Source: Capra hircus (taxonomy: Eukaryota; Chordata; Mammalia; Artiodactyla; Bovidae). Taken from it: DNA of 64,000 bases. Both the position numbers and the translations under genes were made by a program. Shown here piece after piece: positions 55,976-64,000 of the stretch. The stretch spans positions 21,302,001 to 21,366,000 of the forward strand of contig NC_030836.1 in the NCBI RefSeq assembly GCF_001704415.2, read 5' to 3'. How positions within the stretch are numbered: position 1 is the first letter of the stretch; each line of letters begins with the position of its first letter. The notes beneath the pieces were generated by a model. It had not been told where the DNA came from. It saw nothing but the letters and a program-made list of their open reading frames with translations, and did no database searches.

Positions 55976-56348
55976 CCGGAAGGGAGGTTATTCTCAGGAT
56001 ACCCCTCTCAAACTTCCCTCGTTGCCCTCCGACTCCCAGACAATGGATATCATGCTGCTGGGCATCTTATCACTCAAACCCATTTGGAATCCTGTTAGCA
56101 AGAAAGGAAGAGATGCCTTTAGGTGTTCTATCAGAAACGTCTGCCAGCCCCGCATTCAGCAGGAGTAGAGAAAGGCATGGCAGGGAATGTGCTATCCTTG
56201 TTCTTCGTATATTTTACTCAAAAAAAAAAAAAAAGAGAGAGAGAGAGAGTCAGAAGTTTGGAACAGAATTTGAGTTTTATTCCAAGATGGAATATTCAGT
56301 ACGAGCGCCTGTGTAAATTGTAGTATGCAGTCCCAAACTGGAATCTCC
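55976..56348. other. Unrecognised DNA with A-run and (GA)n
   Basis: An A-run of 15 followed by (GA)7 lies at 56221-56249. A 7-base inverted repeat GGTATCC/GGATACC lies near 55970-56003. No gene recognised. Confidence 0.4.
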
Positions 56349-56478
56349 CTGGGACTTCCTTGGCAGTCGGATTATGAAGGCTCTGCGCTTCCAGTGCAGA
56401 GGACTTTGATGCAGATGGGTTCAATCCCTGGTCAGAGAACTAGCACACCACTGGCTGTGTGGCTTGGCCAGAAATTTT
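56349..56478 (+). mobile_element. CHR-type SINE, short form
   Basis: GGGACTTCCTTGGCAGTCGG head, CTTCCAGTGCAGAGG, TTCAATCCCTGGTCAGAGAA and a GGCTTGGCCAGAAA end followed by T/A-rich tail match a shorter CHR subtype. Confidence 0.8.
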
Positions 56479-56479
56479 T

Positions 56480-57383
56480 TAAAAGGAGGGGGAGCAAGGG
56501 GATGGGGCTTTCATCTTTGAAAGAAAAAAAAATGAAATCTCCTGCTGTAAGAAGATCCTTTTGGATAAAGTCCCACAAGAAACCCTCCTACTAAGACCAA
56601 CATCTCTGCTCTTGCTTTCTTTCATCATAGTTGTGCTGCAAGAGAAGGCAGGAGAGACAGCAGCTGTGGCGAGCTGGGCCATCCGCAGGAAGGAGATGAA
56701 TCAGGCCAGTGCTTTTTTTCCTGCAGGTCCCTGGAGCACAACCCAAGAGGGGGTGAGCCCTGCGGTGGAGAGGAATGAGTCACAGGCTGATGGAAACCTT
56801 ATTTCCTATGAGCCATGCAACCCTGAGGAGCCGGGGTGATACATGTCGAAGAAGAAAGAAGAATTCAGCTGAAACCATTCTGACTATGGGAAACACTGCT
56901 GACTTTCTGGGATATTTGCTAAAATAAAAGGCTTTAGGGGATAGACATCTAAAGTAGAATTTATCACAGAGCACAAAGTCCTCAGTCAATACCTGTGGCC
57001 CTACAACATATTTCGCAACTGCTGGTGTGAATGGACTGGGTGGGTTGAAATAATTCCCACACCAGAGAAAATTCTTTGTGAAGTTTTGCTTTCTTGATTT
57101 CACCTGCTGGAGAAAACAATTTTGAACCTGAGTCATCAGGCTCATTTCATCTGAAATAAGTGGATTTCATTAATCTTAATGTTAAAAGAAGAGTACATTG
57201 TTAGTAGTGATTGATTTTAAAATAGATAAGGGTGGCGATTGTAATAATGTAAAAAGGTACAGGAAACACTATCATTGTTTTATTCATCAGACTGAATAAA
57301 ATAAATGATAATAGTATTGATCATTTGTTTCTTGAACAATATTCTCTGGTATGCTAAACATGTTACTTTTATGCTTTATCTCT
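56480..57383. other. Unique DNA, higher GC, exon-like signals
   Basis: No repeat recognised up to about 57160. A 92-codon plus-strand frame (56561-56839) has a hydrophobic stretch LLLLSFIIVVL but no known domain. Two acceptor-like sites occur, at about 56629 (cttgctttctttcatcatag) and 56726 (gctttttttcctgcag), and a donor-like GGGTGAGC at 56751-56758. The rest (57160-57383) is AT-rich. Confidence 0.35.
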
Positions 57384-57583
57384 GTGTGTGTGCTCAGTTG
57401 GTTCAGCCATGTCCAACTCTTTACAACCCTTTTGGACCATAGCCCGCCAGGCTCCTCTGCCCATGGGATTCTCCAGGCAAGAATACCAGAGTGGCTTGCC
57501 ATTCCCTTCTTCAGGGGCTCGAACCTGCTTCTCTTCTGTCCCTGCATTGGCAGCCAGGTCCTTAACCACTAGGGCCACCTGTA
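57384..57583 (-). mobile_element. Bov-tA SINE with deletion
   Basis: Reverse copy with a (TG)n lead; roughly 20 bases are missing after CCCTTCTTCAGGGG. Ends in CACTAGGGCCACCTG. Confidence 0.9.
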
Positions 57584-57599
57584 GTGGTTTTAAAACTCC

Positions 57600-57740
57600 T
57601 GTCTTGGAAATAACTAATCTGAGGCTCCAAGTGATTTTCCCATGACTACGCAACATGACTAAACCACCACGTGCAGCAGTTAAGAGATGGAGCTGGTTTT
57701 CAAATGAAAGCTTGTCTGACTTTAAAGCCCTTATATTTGA
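57600..57740 (+). mobile_element. MIR SINE, right part, diverged
   Basis: 'ctgaggctccaagtgatttt', 'gatggagctggttttcaaat' and 'gtctgactttaaagccc' fit the right half of MIR, with an extra 25 or so bases in the middle. Confidence 0.55.
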
Positions 57741-58104
57741 TATTTCCTAATATACTCTTTCCCATAAAATCACTTAGACTTCAGGCCCATCTAAAAATGT
57801 CAAACATGAAGAAGAAGGGTAGAGGGAAGAGTCACAGAGATGAGTTGCCTCTGTTCTCATGAAAGGCACAGAAAGGGATGGGGCGGAAGGCTGACAAAAA
57901 GTTGTCTTCATAACTTAAGGGCTAACTGTTGAGAAACACTGCTCTAAACAGTGGACAAAAGTAAACCAAGGGAATTAAAGCAGCAGCTACTGTTTTCACT
58001 GCTGAATCTTAATATTGATCACATTCACAACACAACTCACAGCATTACCTTAAATTTCTATATTTTTCTCAATCCAATTAACTTATAGAAATATCTTCAA
58101 AATA
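57741..58104. other. Unique DNA
   Basis: Nothing recognised. Confidence 0.45.
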
Positions 58105-58668
58105 TGGCTGGATGTATCTGTAAGGGTGTTTTCAGATGAGATTAACACTTGAATCAGTCCATCCAGGAAAGTAGATTGGCCTCCCCACAGCACATGGGTA
58201 TCATTCAATCTGTTGAGGGCTGAATAGACCAGGTAGAGAAACTTGGAATTCACCTTTCTTTTTTCCCTGCTTACTGGGGCATCTTATCTGGCCCCCCAGA
58301 CTAGGATTTAAAGCATCACTCCCCTGGTTCTTGGGCTTCTGTTGTGGCTCAGCTGGTAAAGAATCTGCCTGCAATGTGGGAAATCTGGGTTTGATCCGTA
58401 GGTTGGGAAGACCCCATGCAGAAGGGAAAGGCTACCCACCCCAGTATTCTGGCCTGGAGAATCCCATCCATGGAGTGGCAAAGAGTAGGACACAACGGAG
58501 CACCTTTCACTTCACCCCTGGTTCTTAGGCCTTCAGACTTTCCCTGGTTTATGCCACTGACTTTCTTGGGTCTACACTTTGCAGACCACAGATCGTAGAA
58601 CTTCGCAGCTTCCTTCATCATGTGAGCCAATTCTTAATAATAAACCTTTCTCTCTGTGTGTCTCAGTC
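58105..58668 (+). mobile_element. MaLR-type LTR (MLT1-like), nearly complete, split by a SINE
   Basis: In order: 'gatgtatctgtaagggtgtt', 'gatgagattaacacttgaat', 'agattggcctccccacagc', 'caatctgttgagggctgaat', then after the SINE 'cttgggtctacactttgc', 'gtgagccaattcttaata' and AATAAA-type signal. Best-preserved MaLR LTR of the window. Confidence 0.78.
58333..58514 (+). mobile_element. Bov-tA SINE in the MaLR LTR
   Basis: Copy with a deletion in the A unit (ATCCCATCCATGGAGTGGC). Exact 12-base target copies CCCCTGGTTCTT at 58321-58332 and 58515-58526. Confidence 0.95.
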
Positions 58669-59475
58669 CATATTGATCCATGAAAACCACAGGTTACAAA
58701 GTCTTTCCTAGTCTATGATCCAGATAGCGCTGATAAAAACTGAAATCAACCATGAGTAGGGTTCACCTTTAACCTATAAGTAGCACTTTCAGGTGCTGGG
58801 GTTGAAGGGATAAAGTTTGTCAGCTCAGGCAACAAGGATATGAGTTGAGACAGAGTTTCCCTAAAGGAAAACCGATATTGTTTCTAACTGAAGAAGGGTA
58901 AAAAGTTCTGCTGAACCAGCTAGAAAAATAATAACTCTTTCGAATTGAGTAGATGAGCTATAGATAGATTGGTAGATGAGAGTGAGAGAAGCTAACACGT
59001 AGAAACTAAAACTGTGACAGAATGTCAATAGCTACTTATCTGGATGATCATATTAGTAGTAGTTTCTTGGAGCTTCCCCATGTGTGGTGGATACTTTGAT
59101 TCTCAACCGCCATTCCACTCTTCTTCACTTATTTTGTTTGTTTATAATATTTTTTCTAATTTTTATTGGATTACAGTCGATTTACAATGTTGTGTTGGCT
59201 TCAGGTCCACTGTTCTTCATTCTGGAGCGTTTGGAAAGCTATCATCTAAATCCTCAAAATACTTTTGTAGCTAGTGTTCTGGATGCAAACTACTTGCCAC
59301 CAGTAATCCAAGGGCAGGATGTAAACCACACCGTGTTCCGGGAGGGCCTTGAATATCCCTGGCTTTTGGTGTGGATGGAGCAGTGGTCTGGGAACCAGTC
59401 CTCTGCAGATAGTCAGGGAAGGCTGAAACTGCATCTTTACTTGTGCAATTAAAAGGAATAATTAGGGTAAACAGC
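58669..59475. other. Mostly unique DNA with an L1 tip
   Basis: 59145-59205 is a very short antisense L1 3' end ('ttttattggattacagtcga', 'tgttgtgttggcttcagg'). A 122-codon plus-strand frame (59084-59452) runs through it and is not recognised. Confidence 0.45.
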
Positions 59476-59684
59476 CTTTCCTTGAAGCTCAATCAATAAA
59501 GAATCTGCCTGCTAGGCGGGAGACCTGGGTTTGATCCCTGGGTTGGGAAGATACCCTAGAGAAAGAAATGGCAACCCACTCCAGTATTTTTACCTGGAGA
59601 ATTCCATGGACAGAGGAGCCTGGCAGGCTACAGTCTATGGGGCTGCAAGAGTTAGACATGACTTAGCAACTAAACCACCGCCAC
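59476..59684 (+). mobile_element. Bov-tA SINE
   Basis: Full-length copy with head CCTTTCCTTGAAGCTCAATC and a CCACCGCCACC-rich tail. Confidence 0.9.
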
Positions 59685-60155
59685 CAGTATTTCAGAGAGA
59701 TTTGGAAGGCAGAAAGAAGAAACGGCAGTTTCCCTATCACTCCTGGCTCTTGCTGCTGACAATTTAGAAATGCAAAACTTTCCCATAGCTGCGCTCCAGT
59801 GTCTGTGTTACCAGTCTGTGGATATTAAAACACTGAGTGACTTCCTAGTCTGGATTTCTGTTATCCAAGTCACAGCTTTACCTTGCTCTTTTTCCAGAGT
59901 AAGAGGCACTAGTCACAGCAAGGATCAGCCACCTCTGAAACTACACCTCGCCTTGTGGTTCAGCTCTACATTACTCTGGGAGCCAGTCCAGAAAGCCTGG
60001 CCCAGCACCTGTTCTTTCCACCCTCTCAAAATTGTGTAAGCACATAATATCTTGTATTAAATTCTTTTCTGCTTAAAATACTTGGGGTAATTTCTGTTTT
60101 CTAAATTAAGCTTGACTGATTCACCTGTAATTTTATTATATTGTGACTATAAGAA
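59685..60155. other. Unrecognised DNA, 3' part LTR-like
   Basis: 'gtattaaattcttttctgct' and 'taatttctgttttctaaatt' near 60053-60110 resemble the 3' end of an old ERV LTR. Limits and family are not clear. Confidence 0.35.
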
Positions 60156-60606
60156 TAGTCAAAGCTATGGTTTTCCAGTGGTCATGAACGGATGTGAGAT
60201 GTGGACCATAAAGAAAGCTGAGTGCTGAAGAAGTGATGCTTTCAAACTGTGGTGTTGGGGAAGACTCTTGAGAGTCCCTTGGACAGCAAGGAGATCAAAC
60301 CAATCAATCCTAAAGGAAATCAGCCTTGAATATTCAGTGGAAGGACTGATGCTAAAGCTCCAATACTTTGGCCACCTGATGTGAAGAGATGACTCATTGG
60401 AAAAGACCTTGATGGTGGGAAAGATTGAAGGCAACAGGAGAAGGGAACAAGAGAGGATAAGATGGTTGGATGGCATCACTGGACATCAATGGACATGAGT
60501 TTGAGCAAGCTCCAGCAGATATTGAAGGATGGGGAAGCCTGGCATGCGGCAGTCCATGGGGTCACAAAGAGTCAGGCACAACTTAGTGACTGAACAACAA
60601 CAATAA
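60156..60606 (+). mobile_element. BovB 3' end
   Basis: Sense copy from GTCAAAGCTATGGTTTTCC to GACTGAACAACAACAATAA. Stops (for example after GAGTGC at about 60227) and a 9-base deletion break the frame. Confidence 0.92.
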
Positions 60607-62500
60607 GCATTATATCTTGTGTAACAAAAATATTCCTTATAATTTCATGCCATTTCTCTCCAACACAAATTCTTTATTTAAAATAAGATGGTCTCTTTAC
60701 CATTTCTTCCCAGAAATGCCCTTTTTTCATCATTACATGCATGATCCTTCTGATTACTCAAGCTTGCTGAGAGAAATCATGGCATATAGGGAAGAACAAA
60801 GAGTTGTAATATTTCTGCCATATCCACCAGTAAAGTAACAACGGTCCTAGGGGAAATGGTGGCATCCAACATGGCAGGACGAAAACACAGTGAAATGGAG
60901 CTGTGAACAATCCCTCGGGCCTAAAGAAAATTCTAGGTAAACAGAGACTTTGTAGAAGGCTAGAGTTTCTGCTGGAGCTGGTAAGACCAAGATCAAGGAT
61001 GATTTGGAAGTCTATGTTTATTTATTCTGATCCCTATGTGTGATTTCATTAGTATTCTTCTCACAACAGAGCTCTGAATTTTGACAGTGTACACTGGAAA
61101 TGAATATCATCTTAGACTCTGTTTGGCTATGATTCATTTCCTCCTCTTTATTCTTATAGAAGAAAGTGAACAATAGATTGTATTATTCTGTGTCCTTAGA
61201 TTTTCTTTTTAAAGATAAATGCATGCGGGAAAAATTTGACCCACAATAAAGTGTATCAAAAGGGAGATTCCAATTTTCATGTTTGCAGCTGTTCCAATAC
61301 ACACAGAGAAAACTGCTGCTACCAGATTGGATAAAGACTTTTTTGATATCTTTTGATGTATTCACATCATTTTTTAAAAATGGGAACACTATTTATTCAC
61401 AAATAGTGAACACAAATTTGTTCAAAAGAATGAAATCCAAGATTTAAAAAGCCAAGTATCTGAAAATATGACAAATTTTTACAATAGATGGAGAAATGTA
61501 TAAATTTGACATGTTTAATCATAAGCTAGTAGTCCATTTGATGAGGGACAGAAAAGGGAATTCAAGGACCGTTGAACACAAATGTCCATACTATTTGCTA
61601 ATCAATAATTTTTCTTAGCAATATATCATGGATGTATTTTCATCTCAGTGTATATTATACTACTTTATTCTTTTAAAAGCCTGTATTGTGGCCCATTTTA
61701 TATATGTTGTGTATTTACCCTATATCCTATTAATCAACTTAGAGATTATTTCCTTATTTTGGTTCATGAAATGTTATTATTATACCTCAGTATACTTGGA
61801 ATTAAATTGCTGTGAGGAAAACTCTTCAAATGCAGGTTTTGTTTTCAATCTACCAAAAACAGTTAAGAATTGTTCCCTGTATATAGTATCATGAGGCCTG
61901 AGGGTAAATTAATATTTTTGTTTGTAGTTTAATATGAAATCTGGGTTGAGGCATAAAAGTTAGGAGCTTGTATATTAAGTGTAAACATCTTGATCACTTT
62001 TCTACAGCTGACTGAAATTAGGTTCATGAAACAAAGAACTGATTAACTACTTACATTTATGGATGAATTTGAGAAGATATGTGAAATGCAGAATTTAGAT
62101 CACCCCTCAAAAACAAACTTTAAAAGTTTTATTGTTCCCAAAACCAAATGCATTCTCAAAAATTTATCAGTAAATGTTATCAGTGATCCAGTAAATGTTA
62201 AACAAAAAAAATGTAATTTGAAACATAATTTCAGTTATCAGGGAAAATAGTACATCTGAAGCAATTCTAGTTACATTTTCTTTCAGGTATATTCCAAGAA
62301 GAGGTTGACAGTGTAAATTTAAGCTGAAATGAGTGGTACATGTTAGGAAGTCACATATTCTTTCAAGTCCTAATCACAATGAAACTTATTCCTCAAAATT
62401 CTAAGGAGGAACCCATACTCCATTCAGCGTTGGTCTCAGGATGCAATCAACCTGGCAAAGACAGAAATAATCTTTTGAACAAATTATACCTTCATAGCAT

Positions 62501-62522
62501 CTCAGCAGCAGCAGCAGCAGCA
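62501..62522. repeat. Short (CAG)n run
   Basis: About seven CAG units (TCAGCAGCAGCAGCAGCAGC) without an adjacent Bov-A2 body. Confidence 0.9.
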
Positions 62523-62699
62523 TCTCAAAGCTCAAAGGAACTTCAAAGGCCATTTAATTGCCCTGCTGGTCCTTGACTTCAGTTTTCTGCCCTTCACCAA
62601 ATTGACTACTAGCTTATGATCAAATACGTGTTAGCTATAGGCATGTCTCCACCTATTGTAAAAAGTTGTCCTATTTTCAGACACTCAGTTTTATAAATT

Positions 62700-62880
62700 T
62701 TGGATTTCATTTTTTCTGTAAATTTTTGGTCTTAGATCACCACTTTGGGTCCACAAAGAATAAGCTTCACCCTGCTTTCCCCTGACAGCCTTGTAGATGT
62801 CTGAAGATGGCTCTCATTTGCACCTTAAGGTTTCTCTTAAGGGTCACCATCTTGCCAGTGGAAGATTTTCTGAACCCATA
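62700..62880. mobile_element. CR1/L3-like old LINE remnant
   Basis: 'cccctgacagccttgtagat' and 'gtctgaagatggctctcat' followed by 'ggtttctctt' match the order of the CR1/L3 3' end known in mammals. Strongly diverged. Confidence 0.5.
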
Positions 62881-63814
62881 AAATCAATTACACTTTCCAG
62901 AGTCCTCTGATATTTTTCTCTGGGCATTCATTCCATCGATCAACTAATATTTATTGAGAGCCTCCCATAAGTCAAGTATGACATTCTCACTCACTAGAAT
63001 TTCCTTCTCCATTCGAACAGTACAATAGCTGAGGCCAGAGGATGAAGGAGATGGGGTGACGATGCATGTGAAAGATATTTAGTAGGCAAATGGTGAGAAT
63101 TCCAAAAAGAACCAACACCAATTTTTAGAATAAAATTTTGTATTTATACATAAGTTTAAACATTATGAAGCAGTTTAATTTTTATTTTCTATCATTTTAA
63201 AGTGATTAGAGACTTGAACATTGACAACAGAATGTACAAAAAAGTTAAACAGTATTTCAGAAAAAGTTTCTCAAAAAACAGTAGATGAAATGTTTCAAAA
63301 CATTTTTCCCCCTAATTTGGACATGCCATAAAATATATCTGCTAATCTAGACCTTCTAAAGCAGTGCTTCATCTTGCTGTGGGAATCTTAGTGGAAGAAT
63401 GGAAGAAAAGGAGCAAGGAACTTAGAAGTGGATGATAAGTCCTTACATATTTTTTTGAAACATATGAAATTAGAGAAATGGTCAAGTTTTAAAAATTTAA
63501 ATAGAATCTCCTTTCTTTGCAATAACTGTGAGTTATAAAAGTAGAGTAGAAAAGTATTTCTTCCTTTCATGAGTTGGCGAGGATTCCTTTATTGTAAAAT
63601 TAATAAATTTGAAGTTTAAAATTAAAGAATTTCAACCAGTATTGTTAACCACGCCCTGATTCAAATCCTGGAGTTCATTAAAACGGAAGTTGCCAATTTC
63701 AACTGCAGATCTTAGTTTTTAAAGACTGGTCACCTAGCACCATCTTCTGGCTATATAATAATTTTTGCTTTCTCCCTCACTACAAAATTGTCATTGTGTA
63801 ACATATATGATTGT

Positions 63815-63829
63815 GGCGCCACCTGCTGG
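63815..63829 (-). promoter_or_regulatory. Consensus CTCF-type binding motif
   Basis: On the minus strand CCAGCAGGTGGCGCC fits the CTCF core CCASYAGRKGGCRSY at every position. A weaker copy in the same orientation (CCAGAAGATGGTGC, two mismatches) lies 65 bases to the left at 63737-63750. CTCF is the vertebrate insulator and loop-anchor protein. Binding is inferred from the motif only. Confidence 0.6.
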
Positions 63830-64000
63830 ACTTTCTTTTTCTGAACACGAACACATTCTGAAGAGTGCACTCAGAAATTTGATGCTTATACTACCCCGGT
63901 ATGACTTCTAGCCACTCTAGAAAAAAATAACAATATTTGCAAAGTAGCTAGACCTTCTGATTCTAAAAATTATTCTGAGATATTCAGAATACTATTTTAA

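Larger units (their letters stand above)
60607..64000. other. Long stretch of mostly unique DNA, 3.4 kb
   Basis: No ruminant SINE, BovB or L1 is seen in the last 3.4 kb, the longest such stretch in the window. A possible MIR/L2 start lies near 62930-63000 ('aactaatatttattgagagc'). Listed separately: CAG run, CR1/L3-like remnant and CTCF-type motif. Frames up to 88 codons (61628-61894) are not recognised. Confidence 0.45.

Noticed and set aside
55740..56170. A full CpG island promoter
   Set aside because: The CpG-bearing stretch is only about 200 bases and is broken by A-runs; listed as a weak candidate only.
1..64000. A novel multi-gene system (defence, biosynthetic or mobile)
   Set aside because: No intact non-repeat gene, operon-like spacing or conserved gene pair is visible; the window is repeat-rich mammalian non-coding DNA.

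Overview
The window is nuclear DNA of a pecoran ruminant, most likely a bovid (cattle, sheep, goat, buffalo group). The evidence is the repeat content: dozens of Bov-tA SINEs (a tRNA-Glu-like head joined to a BovB-derived 'A' unit), five copies built on the Bov-A2 dimer with CTG/CAG tails, and about a dozen pieces of the RTE-type LINE BovB. There are also ruminant L1 copies, CHR-type SINEs of cetartiodactyls, and old mammalian MIR, L2, CR1/L3, MER5, MER20 and MaLR remnants. The DNA is AT-rich with large stretches of unique sequence. It looks like intergenic or deep intronic DNA.

I find no protein-coding gene, structural RNA gene, CRISPR array or operon that I can support. Every long reading frame I could identify belongs to a retroelement. 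The best is a 446-codon stretch of L1 ORF2 (minus strand, ending at 43007). Several short frames in unique DNA are described but not recognised.

Layout. 0.6-2.9 kb: a minus-strand L1 peppered with SINEs. 4.1-4.7 kb: a MIR split by a solo-LTR-like element. 7.7-9.7 kb: BovB pieces and SINEs. 10.9-11.5 kb: a G-rich LTR-like element. 13.6-18.1 kb: two old L1s in opposite orientation; the first carries a minus-strand BovB which itself carries a plus-strand BovB. 18.7-27.5 kb: MIR, L2, BovB, MaLR and three younger L1 insertions, two of them 5'-inverted. 28.8-33.4 kb: mostly unique AT-rich DNA. 33.4-35.7 kb: an old L1 and two MIRs with SINE insertions. 35.7-42.6 kb: unique DNA with SINEs. 42.6-44.8 kb: the youngest-looking L1, again 5'-inverted. 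44.8-50.3 kb: mostly unique. 50.3-53.6 kb: a dense SINE/BovB cluster. 55.0-59.7 kb: MaLR LTRs, SINEs and a small CpG-bearing patch with splice-like signals. 60.6-64.0 kb: unique DNA ending in a consensus CTCF-type motif.

The interest of the window is its insertion history: target-site duplications, nesting order and three twin-primed L1s can be read directly. The few possible functional sites (CTCF motif, CpG-bearing patch with a donor-like site, G-quadruplex tracts) are inferences. No new biological system was found. Family names rest on my recognition of consensus sequence, not on a database search; edges marked by target duplications are good to a few bases, others to about 10-30 bases.
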